Origin: an uncultured Clostridia bacterium
GTDB taxonomy: Bacteria > Bacillota > Clostridia > Christensenellales > Borkfalkiaceae
Direction: 5' to 3'
Assembly: GCA_947624005.1 (NCBI GenBank)
Contig: CANQHV010000004.1
Span: 32,273 to 96,272 of the forward strand
Length of the DNA: 64,000 nucleotides
Shown here: positions 35,357-44,734 of the stretch, piece after piece
Position numbering within the stretch: position 1 is the stretch's first letter
How the letters are laid out: each line of letters starts with the position of its first letter
Translations under genes and position numbers: made by a program
Notes under the pieces: generated by a model
Told to the model about the DNA's origin: nothing
Seen by the model: the letters and a program-made list of their open reading frames with translations, nothing else
The model's database searches: none

Positions 35357-36547
35357 TCAGATAAGATGGGGTATTTTACCCTTTTCGAGGTCCTCCCACA
35401 CGGGCGACATCGAGCGTAAATATGCGACGACTTCGGGTACGGCTTTAAGTATAGCCTTTACGTCGTCTTCGGTATTGTATTCGGAAAGGCTTAACCTCAA
35501 CGAGCCGTGCGCCACTTCGTGCGGAAGCCCGAGCGCAAGCAGCACGTGCGAGGGTTCGAGCGAACCCGACGTGCAAGCCGACCCCGACGAAGCGCATATC
35601 CCGCGCGCGTCCAGAAGAAGCAGCAGGCTTTCGCCCTCTATGCCCTCGAAACACATATTCACGTTCCCCGGAAGCCGCAGGCTAACGTCGCCGTTAAGTT
35701 TTGAATGGGGGATTTTCAAAAGCCCCTTTATAAGTTCGTCGCGGAGAGCGGATACCTTTTTCGCGTTTTCGTCCATCGAGGCGCACGCCTCGGCAAGCGC
35801 CGCCGCCATTGCGACTATGCCCGCCACATTTTCGGTGCCCGCGCGTTTGTTCCGCTCCTGAGCGCCGCCGCGTATGTGCGGCATAAGCGGCGCGCCCTTT
35901 CGGCAGTACAGCGCGCCCACGCCTTTCGGACCGTGGAATTTATGCGCCGAAACCGAAAGCATATCAATATTCTGCGCTTTTACGTCTATTTTAAGGTGCC
36001 CCGCCGCCTGCACCGCGTCGGTATGGAACACGACGCCCGCCTCGCGGCAGACCTTGCCTATTTCGGCAACGGGCTGAACGGTTCCCACCTCGTTATTGGC
36101 AAACATAACCGTTACAAGCGCGGTGTCGGGGCGGATTGCCGCCTTTACTTCCTCCGCCTTTACAACGCCGTTTTGATGCACGTCGAGAAGGGTGACCTCG
36201 AAACCCTCTTTTTCGAGTTGCTTTAAGGTGTGAAGCACGGCGTGATGCTCGAACGCGGTAGAGATAATATGCTTTTTCCCCTTTGCCGCGCCCGCCGTCG
36301 CCGCCGAACGTATGCACTGGTTGTCCGATTCGCTCCCGCCCGAGGTAAAGTAAATTTCCTGCGGGTCTGCGTTTAAAAGCGCGGCAATTTTTCCGCGCGC
36401 GGCTTCAAGCGCCTCTTTCGCCGCCTGCCCTGCGGAATGTAACGACGAGGGGTTGCCGTAAATCCCCGCAAGATAGGGCGTCATCGCGTCTATCGCCGTC
36501 TTGCTCATCGCGGTCGTCGCCGCGTTGTCGGCATAAATGGTTTTCAA
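35357..36547 (-). CDS. iscS: Cysteine desulfurase NifS/IscS
   Basis: 396-residue PLP enzyme: N-terminal YADNAATT, SESDNQCIRS, TDAVQAAGH, PLP-lysine in SAHKFHGPKG, and catalytic cysteine loop GSACTSGSLEPSHVL. The start is TTG at 36547 (TTG AAA ACC), as no ATG is in frame and AGGAATTG lies upstream. Controlled by the promoter with the large inverted repeat. Confidence 0.95.
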   Translation of the reverse strand: MKTIYADNAATTAMSKTAIDAMTPYLAGIYGNPSSLHSAGQAAKEALEAARGKIAALLNADPQEIYFTSGGSESDNQCIRSAATAGAAKGKKHIISTAFEHHAVLHTLKQLEKEGFEVTLLDVHQNGVVKAEEVKAAIRPDTALVTVMFANNEVGTVQPVAEIGKVCREAGVVFHTDAVQAAGHLKIDVKAQNIDMLSVSAHKFHGPKGVGALYCRKGAPLMPHIRGGAQERNKRAGTENVAGIVAMAAALAEACASMDENAKKVSALRDELIKGLLKIPHSKLNGDVSLRLPGNVNMCFEGIEGESLLLLLDARGICASSGSACTSGSLEPSHVLLALGLPHEVAHGSLRLSLSEYNTEDDVKAILKAVPEVVAYLRSMSPVWEDLEKGKIPHLI

Positions 36548-36584
36548 AATTCAATTCCTACTCTTTTAGTATGATATTATTATA

Positions 36585-36623
36585 GAACGGTAATTCCTAT
36601 TTTGTCAATAGGAATTACCGTTC
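36585..36623 (-). promoter_or_regulatory. iscSU promoter with a 16-bp Rrf2/IscR-type inverted repeat
   Basis: Perfect inverted repeat: GAACGGTAATTCCTAT (36585-36600), 7-bp spacer, complementary arm 36608-36623. On the minus strand TTGACA (about 36609-36604) and TATAAT (36585-36580) bracket one arm with an 18-bp spacer. A third half-site-like ATTCCTA lies at 36554-36560. The Rrf2 gene next door is the obvious candidate regulator. Confidence 0.8.
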
Positions 36624-36739
36624 TTTTCGAAATTTCCGACATATTTTTCAAGCCGCCCGCAAAATTTTCCGCGGGCGGCTTGTTTTTTACCTTTTTATTA
36701 TTATTTATGGCGGAATTTCGCCGAAAGCGAAAGCCTTTT

Positions 36740-37141
36740 CTATTTTATAAGGTCGGTAAGCTTTTTCGAGGTTAGAAAATTCATAATTACCTCGTCAAGT
36801 TCGCGGAAAAGGGGCAGCGTTTTGCAGGTGCCCGCGTTTTCGCAGGGAGCCGACCCCTCTTCGAGACAGCTTACGGGGGCGAGCGAACCCTCGCCCGATT
36901 GCAGAATTTCCGCGGCGGTATAGCTTTGTGCGGGACGGGCGAGTTTGTAGCCGCCCGCCTTGCCGCGCGCCGAGATTATAAGACCCGCCTGCGTAAGCTG
37001 TGCGGCGCTGTATTCGAGGTATTTAAGGCTTTCTTTCTGCCGTTCGGCGACGTCGGAAAGCGACACATACCCCTCGCCCTCGTGCTGGGCGAGGTCTATC
37101 ATTACTTTAAGGGCGTTTCTGCCCTTTGTCGTTATCATCAT
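36740..37141 (-). CDS. Rrf2 family regulator, IscR-like
   Basis: 133 residues: an N-terminal winged helix (TTKGRNALKVMIDLAQHEGEGYVSLSDVAERQ) and three cysteines in SCLEEGSAPCENAGTCKTLP at the position of the IscR Fe-S site. Likely senses Fe-S status and represses iscSU through the inverted repeat 120-160 bp away. GAGGAAAAG, overlapping the nadA stop, precedes its ATG, so it is expressed with nadA. Confidence 0.9.
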   Translation of the reverse strand: MMITTKGRNALKVMIDLAQHEGEGYVSLSDVAERQKESLKYLEYSAAQLTQAGLIISARGKAGGYKLARPAQSYTAAEILQSGEGSLAPVSCLEEGSAPCENAGTCKTLPLFRELDEVIMNFLTSKKLTDLIK

Positions 37142-37151
37142 ATTCTTTTCC

Positions 37152-38066
37152 TCATCCGCCGAGCTTTATCATCCGCTCTATGCACTTTACTCCGTCCGCA
37201 ATTGTTTTGCCGTCGAGGACAATTTCTTCGCCGCCCTCGCCCGTGACCGCGTCGTATACGTCGCGGAGAGTGGTTACGCGCATATTATGGCAGAAAAAGT
37301 CGCGCGAAAGCGGGTAGAATTTTTTGTCCGCGAATTTGGTTTGCAGGTGCTGAACGATGGAATTTTCGGTGCCGATAATAAATTCTTTCGCGTCTGATTC
37401 GGTTGCAAAGTCCATAATACCCGAGGTCGAACCGATATAATCGGCAAGTTCGCACACCTCGGGACGACATTCGGGGTGAACGAGCAAAAGCGCGTTCGGG
37501 TGGGCGCGTTTCGCCTCTTCCGCGTGCGATTTTTCAAACCTCGCGTGGGTGGGACAACCGCCCGAAAGGAATTTGAAATTTTTTTCGGGAACCTGCGAAG
37601 CGACGTACGTGCCGAGGTTTATATCGGGTATGAAAAGCAGGTTTTTTTCGGGCATGGCGCGGCAGATTTTAACCGCGCTCGACGAGGTAACGCAGACGTC
37701 CGCGACCGTTTTAACCTCCGCCGTGGTATTTATGTACGCGACGACGGCGTAGTCGGGGTACCGCTTTTTCACCTCGACGATATCCTCGCGCGAAAACTGC
37801 TCTGCCATCGGGCAAGCCGCAAGGGGATTGGCAAGCACGACCCTTTTTTCGGGCGAGAGCATTTTTACGGTTTCCGCCATAAAGCGCACGCCGCAGACGA
37901 CGACGGTCGGGCACTTGACCTTTTTCGCCGCCGACGCAAGCGCGTAGCTATCGCCCACATATTCGGCGATTTCGCATATTTCTTCGGACATATAGGAGTG
38001 AGCAAGCACGCACACGCCCCTTTTTTTTGTTTCGTCCAGAATCTTTTGTTGTAAATCTTTAATCAT
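37152..38066 (-). CDS. nadA: Quinolinate synthase A
   Basis: Condenses iminoaspartate and DHAP to quinolinate for NAD synthesis; a [4Fe-4S] enzyme. 304 residues with VLAHSYMSEEICEIA, VVCGVRFMAET, SGGCPTHARFE and HPECRPEV giving the cluster cysteines. The start at 38066 is preferred over an in-frame GTG at 38117, which lies only 4 bp from the -10 box and would precede transcription. nadB and nadC are not in the window. Confidence 0.93.
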   Translation of the reverse strand: MIKDLQQKILDETKKRGVCVLAHSYMSEEICEIAEYVGDSYALASAAKKVKCPTVVVCGVRFMAETVKMLSPEKRVVLANPLAACPMAEQFSREDIVEVKKRYPDYAVVAYINTTAEVKTVADVCVTSSSAVKICRAMPEKNLLFIPDINLGTYVASQVPEKNFKFLSGGCPTHARFEKSHAEEAKRAHPNALLLVHPECRPEVCELADYIGSTSGIMDFATESDAKEFIIGTENSIVQHLQTKFADKKFYPLSRDFFCHNMRVTTLRDVYDAVTGEGGEEIVLDGKTIADGVKCIERMIKLGG

Positions 38067-38121
38067 TTCTTTCGCCGCGCGCCTTTTATACGCGTTTTCC
38101 GCCAAATTTAAAATCACCGCA

Positions 38122-38150
38122 ATTATAGCACACCGCCGCCGTTAAGTCAA
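38122..38150 (-). promoter_or_regulatory. nadA promoter
   Basis: Minus strand TTGACT (38150-38145), 17 bp, TATAAT (38127-38122); it decides the nadA start. Confidence 0.85.
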
Positions 38151-38306
38151 GCCCCTCGCCCTCCCGCGGCAAGCGTATACCTTCACATATACGTCGGCTT
38201 TTATGCAAGGTTAATTTTTAATATTTTATCACCCTATTAAATAAATTGCAAGCACGGGAATTTAAAAACTCCGATTTTGAATAACATTGTTACGTTTAAA
38301 CGTTCG

Positions 38307-38333
38307 GCGGCGCACCGTATCTACGGTGCGCCG
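38307..38333. terminator. Hairpin marking the left edge of the accessory island
   Basis: Stem GGCGGCGCACCGTA-like/TACGGTGCGCCGC with a short loop, followed by CTTTCTCC on plus. It lies between nadA's promoter and the end of the RES-like gene; the rest of 38151-38361 has no gene. Confidence 0.6.
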
Positions 38334-38361
38334 CTTTCTCCCTTTATTTAATTTGACAGAT

Positions 38362-39522
38362 TTATTTATAAATGTAATCCATATCCTCATCGGATAACCG
38401 ATTCAGATAATCTTCACATTCGGCTGCCGAATTATATTCATGAATAAATGTAGGAAGCGAAGTCTTAAAGGAATCCACTAATACCGCACAATAATTTTTA
38501 ATATCACGATGCTCTTCTCCACTGGTCGGAAACACATAATTAAAACCCTCATCCGAAGCCCGTTCGGAAGCACACGAGAAATATCTTAAACCGAATAATT
38601 TATGGTTGTTCTCATTCCAATTTCTCAGCCACTGCATAAGCAATTGCGGAATAACATATTCAGGAGCAAACGGGTCGGATTTACAAGCTCTTATAAACGA
38701 GCACGCAGCAATTAAAGGGTACCACATTAAATACGATTCTCTTACTTCATTGTCTTGTAATAAACTGCCCCTTATGTATCTATTATCGCTGTTTACATTA
38801 TTTTCACCGCTATTTTTAAAAAAATCCTGGGGTTTAATTGCCAATTCTATAACGTTGATTTCATAATCGTTGTGGTGTATGTTCCTATCCAACTGAAACC
38901 GTGAACATAACCTTAATTGGGTTTGCGAATTATTTCTAAGTTCATTCAAGCATAGTTCAACGTGTGTTCCCAAATAAAGACTCGGATAACCTGCAATACT
39001 GTATCTGCTGGTTGAAACCTTGGAACGTAAATTGTACGGAGTATGAAAAACGCGCGAGCGCGGGAAAACCGTATCTTCATTAACGTTGACTACTCTGAAT
39101 AAACTCAAAGGATCGCAAAATTGAAACGCCTCGGTCCATCCGCTTTTAGGATAGATTTTAATCGGCTTTTTTATAAGCTTTTTCATCACGTTATCAAAAG
39201 CTTTATAAGCAGAAGCAGGCAATCCATTATTATATTTTTTAACCGTTTCAACAATTTTATCACAAATATACTTTATATGTGGAATATTACAATCTTCCGT
39301 CATACGGCAGTTAAAGTCTTTCAAATATCTCATTTCATCATCACAGCAAGCAAGTAATCTGCAACCATAATCCTGGGAATTTTTACATAAGTGCATTATG
39401 TATTGATTGTATAAATTTTTTAAAAATTGGGCGTAATCTCCGCCGCACCATCTGATCGGCAATTCAAATTGCTTTTCGTTAAAAATTCTCTTGAATCCAC
39501 TGTCTGAAATATCTATTATCAT
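38362..39522 (-). CDS. RES-like domain protein
   Basis: 386 residues, AT-rich. The middle (about 170-240) reads FRVVNV, then SRYSIAGYPSLYLGTHVELCLNEL, the Arg...Gly-x-Pro-x-LYL...Glu arrangement of RES domains, which in toxin families are NAD+ phosphorylases; a later GLRYFSCAS may supply the Ser. The flanks are unassigned. The start ATG 39522 has AAGGAG 11 nt upstream; a GTG at 39534 would overlap that site. No typical RES antitoxin (Xre-type) gene is adjacent. RES assignment is by motif resemblance only. Confidence 0.6.
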   Translation of the reverse strand: MIIDISDSGFKRIFNEKQFELPIRWCGGDYAQFLKNLYNQYIMHLCKNSQDYGCRLLACCDDEMRYLKDFNCRMTEDCNIPHIKYICDKIVETVKKYNNGLPASAYKAFDNVMKKLIKKPIKIYPKSGWTEAFQFCDPLSLFRVVNVNEDTVFPRSRVFHTPYNLRSKVSTSRYSIAGYPSLYLGTHVELCLNELRNNSQTQLRLCSRFQLDRNIHHNDYEINVIELAIKPQDFFKNSGENNVNSDNRYIRGSLLQDNEVRESYLMWYPLIAACSFIRACKSDPFAPEYVIPQLLMQWLRNWNENNHKLFGLRYFSCASERASDEGFNYVFPTSGEEHRDIKNYCAVLVDSFKTSLPTFIHEYNSAAECEDYLNRLSDEDMDYIYK

Positions 39523-39789
39523 TAGTTTGTACACTCCTTTTGCAATTTTAATAAGCTCGGTATGTTTTACTTGCCATATCCTTTATGTAATTGAAAATTT
39601 GTTTTATCATTTAACCGTTTTCAAAGGCCCTGCCTCACATCTATGTTATTTAAGATGGTTTAACATATCAAATTGTTACATAATAAATTAAAAATTTAAA
39701 ACTTGTCTGCCTTTTCTCAAATCACGGTTAAGAAATAAAAACGCGCTTGGGTCTTGCGAAAATAAACGACCGTGCGTAATAATCCGCAC

Positions 39790-40066
39790 GGCAACTCCTG
39801 TCTTGGTCGGCGTAAGGAAACAACGCCGACCTCGGGCGTCGCTTTTGCCCTTTATGCAAAAGCTTTTCTCGCGCGGCACGGACAGCGCACTGCGCTGTCC
39901 TATGAATTGCCGCGCTCGTCCTTGCGAGCGCCGCTGACTACTTTTTGCGGAATAAATCCGCAAAGCGTCGCTTTTCAGGCTCGCACAGCAACTCAGAGCT
40001 TAACAAAAGGTGTAAAGCCGCGGCGCGCGTAAATGCGCTTGCGGCTTGCCACAGAAGTTAAGCTCT
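39790..40066 (-). pseudogene. Scrambled 5S rRNA fragment with two insertions
   Basis: Minus-strand 5S pieces in correct order: GGCAACTCCT (39790-39799, 5S 3' end), a 119-bp insertion, TCCTTGCGAGCGCCGCTGAC (39919 on), an extra segment of about 40 bp with a hairpin, then CAGCAACTCAGAGCTTAAC (about 39987-40005). After that an inverted 5S piece AGAAGTTAAGCTCTG (about 40052-40066) follows. A short hairpin CGTGCG...CGCACG (39770-39789) sits where a 5S terminator would be. No protein gene is seen in 39535-40136. Confidence 0.75.
39800..39918 (-). repeat. 119-bp hairpin-rich element, copy 1 (inside 5S fragment)
   Basis: Differs from copy 2 (50511-50629) at only about four positions. It contains three stems: TCGGCGT...ACGCCGA, GCTTTTGC...GCAAAAGC and GGACAGCGC...GCGCTGTCC. 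Both copies are bounded by 5S sequence ggcaactcct / tcct. Confidence 0.85.
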
Positions 40067-40136
40067 GTATGAATATATAAAAACAGACATTCACCATCAA
40101 TATTTCACAATCTAATTTAGCATAAAAGTATAAATC

Positions 40137-41303
40137 TTATTGTTGTTCTAAAATATTTTTAATTGTTCGCGCATTTTCGCTCAATGATTTTACTTGTAAC
40201 AATAAATCGGAATAAAAAGATTTTACGTCTTGATCTAAAAGAATAGAACTAACCTGACTATTGCTGACGGCGATATCCATTAATCTTTCTATCTCATCAT
40301 TGTCCCAACTTACAACGGCAAGCAATTTTGAAATCACCGAATGAGTAGTAGCAAAATTTCGGCTACTGCTTAATGAATTTATTAAATCTATTTTTCTTCT
40401 TTTCTCTTCACCAATCTCTTTATCTGAATTAATCTGCTCGTTTTGCTGTGCAAAATGCAATTGCTCTATTTTTTCATTTACTGCGGTCCTATCAATAATT
40501 ATCTTTACTAATGTATCCAGATCAGAATTTTCACTATAATTTGCAGGTGCAAAAAATTTAATTCTTTTCTCACGCATCATTTTATAAGCCTTACCCTTAT
40601 CATTAACCAAAGGATTGTAAACTGCAATACTGTGCCCACCATTTACAGTAACCAATTTCATGCATGGTATATCTGTATCGCTGTCACCTATATATATCAT
40701 GTTGCGAAAAGGTATCCTGATTTCGTCGGGAGAGAAGCTATCATTGACGCCGGGATCATTAATATCCAATATACCCTTTTCTATCCGAAATAAAAATTGT
40801 GTTTTATTCGTATAATTAACAACCTGTGCCGGCCATTTAGCAACGCCTCGTCTATTGAAATAAAAGGAACTTGCATATATTTGTTCAAAATATTTTGCTA
40901 CAGGTGTACCTTCTATTATTTCTTTTAGCCCGGATGAAATTATGTAATGTTCTATTATTACACCTTTTTCTTTTCCATACTCATTAATTCGATCAAACCA
41001 ATTGTCAACCCCTTCATATAATTTAATTCCCGCGCCAAAATCCGCAAGCCGCTCTTTAGTTACAATTAAATGACCTTCTGCTTCTTCCACCATTTTATAC
41101 ATGTATGCCAAGTTCTGATCCATGCTATTGTCTTCAGCCAACGCATTAGACTCTTTCCAAAATTCATTTACATCACGCTCAACAGATTGAATATATCCCT
41201 GAGCCTGCATATCGTCAGGTGATAATGTTTTATCAAAATCATAGCATATTGCTAAAACTGGTCTATCTTCTTTATGCTTTCTTTTTTCAATATATTTATC
41301 CAT
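40137..41303 (-). CDS. HAD superfamily hydrolase linked to AAA+/protease operon
   Basis: 388 residues. HAD motif I is DFDKTLS (D22, D24), and the motif IV region is MIYIGDSDTDIPC near residue 205. The C-terminal 120 residues are helical and unassigned. AGGAAAAC precedes the ATG and it starts 50 nt after the protease gene, so it is the third gene of the AAA+/S8 operon. Possibly a phosphatase acting on a nucleotide or phosphoprotein; the substrate is unknown. Confidence 0.8.
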   Translation of the reverse strand: MDKYIEKRKHKEDRPVLAICYDFDKTLSPDDMQAQGYIQSVERDVNEFWKESNALAEDNSMDQNLAYMYKMVEEAEGHLIVTKERLADFGAGIKLYEGVDNWFDRINEYGKEKGVIIEHYIISSGLKEIIEGTPVAKYFEQIYASSFYFNRRGVAKWPAQVVNYTNKTQFLFRIEKGILDINDPGVNDSFSPDEIRIPFRNMIYIGDSDTDIPCMKLVTVNGGHSIAVYNPLVNDKGKAYKMMREKRIKFFAPANYSENSDLDTLVKIIIDRTAVNEKIEQLHFAQQNEQINSDKEIGEEKRRKIDLINSLSSSRNFATTHSVISKLLAVVSWDNDEIERLMDIAVSNSQVSSILLDQDVKSFYSDLLLQVKSLSENARTIKNILEQQ

Positions 41304-41353
41304 TTTTTGTTTTCCTATTTAACCATTTCTGTTTTCTATTGTGGTATTGCACT

Positions 41354-43621
41354 CTAATTTTTAAAATCAATGTCAACTTGAGATTGTGCATAAACTTTTG
41401 ACATATTTTCAACTGAAACGGGGTAAACCCTCCAATCGTTTAACGAACACATTCGGATGAATTCATCAATTCGATTTTTACCATCTATAGCCTTTAGAGT
41501 TATAACTATACCCCATTTCACTCCTTGTGGATCTTTAAAATCTTTTCTATTTACATATCTTCGAGAATAAATTACTTCAATACCCCAGTTATCCCTGCCT
41601 AAGACTTTCTTTGCTTGTTTTTTATCAATATTAGAATCAGTTAAAACTTTAATGTTATCCCATTTTCTAAATAAGCCCCGAGCTTCTTTTTCTTTAACAA
41701 AATAACCTTCGATATCTTGATAATCTTTATCAATAGGCTCGATGGGTTGCTTTTTCCCATCTCTTGTCCTTCCGAATTTTATATTAAGTTCTGTATCGGT
41801 ATAATCTACACCTTGGTTCCTACTACATTTAGGAAAGTAACATAATGTTGCTCGTGCCACATATGGAAATCGATGATCTTTATTTAATGGAACAGGCAAG
41901 TTGTATTCATATGAGCGATATTTTTTAGATTCTCCATCAATATAGAATTTTATTTCATCGGCTTGGGATTGAACGATATCATGAATATCTATCGGAACAA
42001 TACCTCTGCCTATTAAATTTGAATCATTAAGATTAAATTTTCTTTCCCATCCTACAGCCGAATCAATAAGCAATGCTTTTGCACACTCCCTCGGAATTTT
42101 AAGAATATCAATCATATAGGCTAATTTTCTTGCTATAAGCGGAGCAGCAAAAGATGTTCCCCAAGATTCTACGATTTTATATGGATAGCAAACATTCAAA
42201 GGTTCATCATAATCACCGCCATAATAGCTTATATCAGGTTTTATAAAGAATGATAATGCCGGCCCACTCCTCGAATAAGAAGCAGGACCATTATCACTTT
42301 TTCGGACGGAATTAACTACTATGGAATTTATAGAATCTGCCGGGGCACCTATAAGTCCGGAAACCTTACCGGCCTCCGAATTCGTACCAGCTATAACAAA
42401 GATTATATTAGGATATTTAACTTGTAAATCATCTAAAATACTTGCTTCGGGTGAGATAAAATTATTATTTATGGCTCTTGTAGAACCTAAAGATAAATTC
42501 CATACATGTATATTGGGGTTAACATCGACAATAGATTCTATTTTTTTCATCAATTTGAAAGTAGTCATGCCACCTTGCCTAAGTGCAACCCCAAAATGTT
42601 TTACTCTAAAATGCCCACAGCCATCATCAAGTTCAGGATTAATATTCGGTAAATCCACAATAAGTGACGATACTGCTGTGCCATGCGCATAATCTTCCGA
42701 AGCAGGTGTAATTATAGAAGTATCTAACTCCTCAACATATTCAACCCATTTGCTGAAATAAACATCTTTTTTAAATAACGTATCAATAACGCCAATAATA
42801 GGCTCATTTGAAGGTTCTTCTATCTTTTTTACACTTAATTCATTTTCGTTTAGCGAATCAGGTAAACCTATTAAGCTAAAATCCGAAACTGCCATAGCGA
42901 TAAGATATGGCGCTACTGCTTTCAATCTTGCAAATTCATCGGGAAACAACAAAATATTATTCGAGTTTATCCGTTCATTAGTAAGATTGATATTTATTTC
43001 TTTAAATAATTGTATAATATCACTATCAGTATTAAATAAAGTTACTATTGCATTATCTTCAATAACTTCCTCACAAACATAGATATCGAACCTGCTTATA
43101 TATGACAATTCTTCTATTAATGCAATGAATTGATTTTTTGAAAAATATTCATTTGAAAGAACTAAAGTTTTATTATCCCTGTAAATTGTCAAACCGTCCT
43201 TGGATACTTCATCTTGAAATAGCTCATTAAAAACTTTAATTAAATTTTCTAATTTAAATATCGCAAATGTTAAATTATTTTTCGTCATGCAATATGTAAA
43301 AATATGATAATGCTGATTCCCCTCTCCTCCAAATCTTGCGCCTACTATCATATCATTCACTTGTTTATGCGGGCTCTTAAACAACTCGCTAATTCGATTA
43401 GTTTTTGCTATTATACCAAAGCAATATGCACTTATTAAACATTTATTATTGAGTAAATTTTGTCTATCCCAATATATTTTGGTAGCTTTTAAACTCTGCA
43501 ATAATGAATTCAAGTGATTTAATGTTACCGGTAAACTCTTATAAAAAGAAATCGCGAAAGGGCTGCGTTCCCTGGCTGCCGGAATAAAAGTTTTATTTAA
43601 ATGAAGTAAATTATTTCTCAT
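41354..43621 (-). CDS. Subtilisin-like (S8) serine protease, IetS-like
   Basis: 755 residues. The catalytic Asp lies in IGVIDTLF (about 278), the His in HGTAVSSLI (about 312), the oxyanion Asn in VIAGTNSE, and the Ser in GTSFAAPLIA (about 489). The N-terminal 270 and C-terminal 200 residues are unassigned. There is no signal peptide, so it is cytosolic. It begins one base after the AAA+ gene's stop. ATPase/subtilisin pairs of this kind are known as the IetAS anti-phage system; this assignment rests on architecture. Confidence 0.85.
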   Translation of the reverse strand: MRNNLLHLNKTFIPAARERSPFAISFYKSLPVTLNHLNSLLQSLKATKIYWDRQNLLNNKCLISAYCFGIIAKTNRISELFKSPHKQVNDMIVGARFGGEGNQHYHIFTYCMTKNNLTFAIFKLENLIKVFNELFQDEVSKDGLTIYRDNKTLVLSNEYFSKNQFIALIEELSYISRFDIYVCEEVIEDNAIVTLFNTDSDIIQLFKEININLTNERINSNNILLFPDEFARLKAVAPYLIAMAVSDFSLIGLPDSLNENELSVKKIEEPSNEPIIGVIDTLFKKDVYFSKWVEYVEELDTSIITPASEDYAHGTAVSSLIVDLPNINPELDDGCGHFRVKHFGVALRQGGMTTFKLMKKIESIVDVNPNIHVWNLSLGSTRAINNNFISPEASILDDLQVKYPNIIFVIAGTNSEAGKVSGLIGAPADSINSIVVNSVRKSDNGPASYSRSGPALSFFIKPDISYYGGDYDEPLNVCYPYKIVESWGTSFAAPLIARKLAYMIDILKIPRECAKALLIDSAVGWERKFNLNDSNLIGRGIVPIDIHDIVQSQADEIKFYIDGESKKYRSYEYNLPVPLNKDHRFPYVARATLCYFPKCSRNQGVDYTDTELNIKFGRTRDGKKQPIEPIDKDYQDIEGYFVKEKEARGLFRKWDNIKVLTDSNIDKKQAKKVLGRDNWGIEVIYSRRYVNRKDFKDPQGVKWGIVITLKAIDGKNRIDEFIRMCSLNDWRVYPVSVENMSKVYAQSQVDIDFKN

Positions 43622-43622
43622 A

Positions 43623-44672
43623 TTATATGCCCTGCTTATTTAATATCCTGGAAATTTCGCTTTTCGATATTCCGCTAAGTATCTCGATTTCTCTGCAAGT
43701 AAATCCATTATTATTTAAAAACACGATTTCATTGCCTGGGATTTCTGAAATTAATGATTTATAAATTCTTTTTAGATAATCACTGCTACTTCCCGGATTA
43801 CTAAAAGCAATTGATGTTTTTAAAATATTTTTCAATTCACCAGGCATTATTTTTCTTTTGCTTAATTTAAGAACTTTTTGCAATAATCGTGAATTTTTAC
43901 TTAATGTTCCAAACTTATTAATTTGCTCATCAACTATCAAATCAGCTATTTCAAATATGTCATTTTCAGTATAGCGATTAAAATTTATTACCGCATCAAA
44001 CCTTCTAGTCAATGCTTTGTCAAATGCTTTATATAAATTGGTCGTGGCAATTAAAACTAAGTTCTCGTTTAAAGTATCAAACGACTTCAATAATGTAGAC
44101 GTTGCTCTACCCATCTCACGCAAATCATTACCATTAATTCTATCTAAAGCCAAGGCATCTATTTCATCAAACAATATTATTACCTCAGCCGGTCTGGAAA
44201 TAGAATTTATTTCATTGAATAGCGAAGAGATATTTTTGGATGTTTGTCCTAATTTGCTGTCAACTAGCATATCAAAATTAACAGATAACAGCTTCCTATT
44301 CAACATTCTTGCAATTTGCTTAACAGATTCTGTTTTGCCTGTACCCGGATCACCTTCAAATAAAAACTTATTAATACCAATATTTTTTTTAATGGCATTA
44401 GCAATACCCAATAAATCACTTTTAATCGATTCGGGTAAATATAGATGCTCTTTACTATACGATAATTCAACAAAAAACGACGAATGATTAAAATCTATAT
44501 TTTGTTGTACAAAAGTAGTTTCGGAAGCGAGAAGCGATAAAATATAATCAGAAAGCTCAGTATCACCCGATTCATTAAATTCACGTGCTATATCATAAGA
44601 CAAACTTTTAAATGTTGCCTCATTATTATAAACATGAGCCTTAATTAGCTCTACGATCTCATTCTTCTTCAT
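43623..44672 (-). CDS. AAA+ ATPase with C-terminal HTH-like segment, IetA-like
   Basis: 349 residues. Walker A GDPGTGKTES (about 105), Walker B IILFDEIDAL (about 165), sensor-1 LIATTN and an arginine finger region TRRFDAVINF place it with FtsH/Vps4-type AAA+ proteins. The last 30 residues (FTCREIEILSGISKSEISRILNKQ) look like a helix-turn-helix. AGGAGAAAG precedes the ATG. Likely drives or regulates the adjacent cytosolic protease. Confidence 0.87.
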   Translation of the reverse strand: MKKNEIVELIKAHVYNNEATFKSLSYDIAREFNESGDTELSDYILSLLASETTFVQQNIDFNHSSFFVELSYSKEHLYLPESIKSDLLGIANAIKKNIGINKFLFEGDPGTGKTESVKQIARMLNRKLLSVNFDMLVDSKLGQTSKNISSLFNEINSISRPAEVIILFDEIDALALDRINGNDLREMGRATSTLLKSFDTLNENLVLIATTNLYKAFDKALTRRFDAVINFNRYTENDIFEIADLIVDEQINKFGTLSKNSRLLQKVLKLSKRKIMPGELKNILKTSIAFSNPGSSSDYLKRIYKSLISEIPGNEIVFLNNNGFTCREIEILSGISKSEISRILNKQGI

Positions 44673-44691
44673 TTTCTTTCTCCTAATTAAT

Positions 44692-44734
44692 ATTATATTT
44701 CTATTGGGACAAAAGTCAAGCGTTTTGGGACAAA
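44692..44734 (-). promoter_or_regulatory. AAA+/S8/HAD operon promoter with two direct repeats
   Basis: Minus strand TTGACT (44719-44714), 16 bp, TATAAT (44697-44692). The decamer TTGGGACAAA occurs at 44704-44713 and 44725-44734, 21 bp apart, one in the spacer and one upstream of -35. Confidence 0.75.

Noticed and set aside
38067..38117. N-terminal extension of nadA from GTG
   Set aside because: The GTG lies at or before the expected transcription start set by the TATAAT box.
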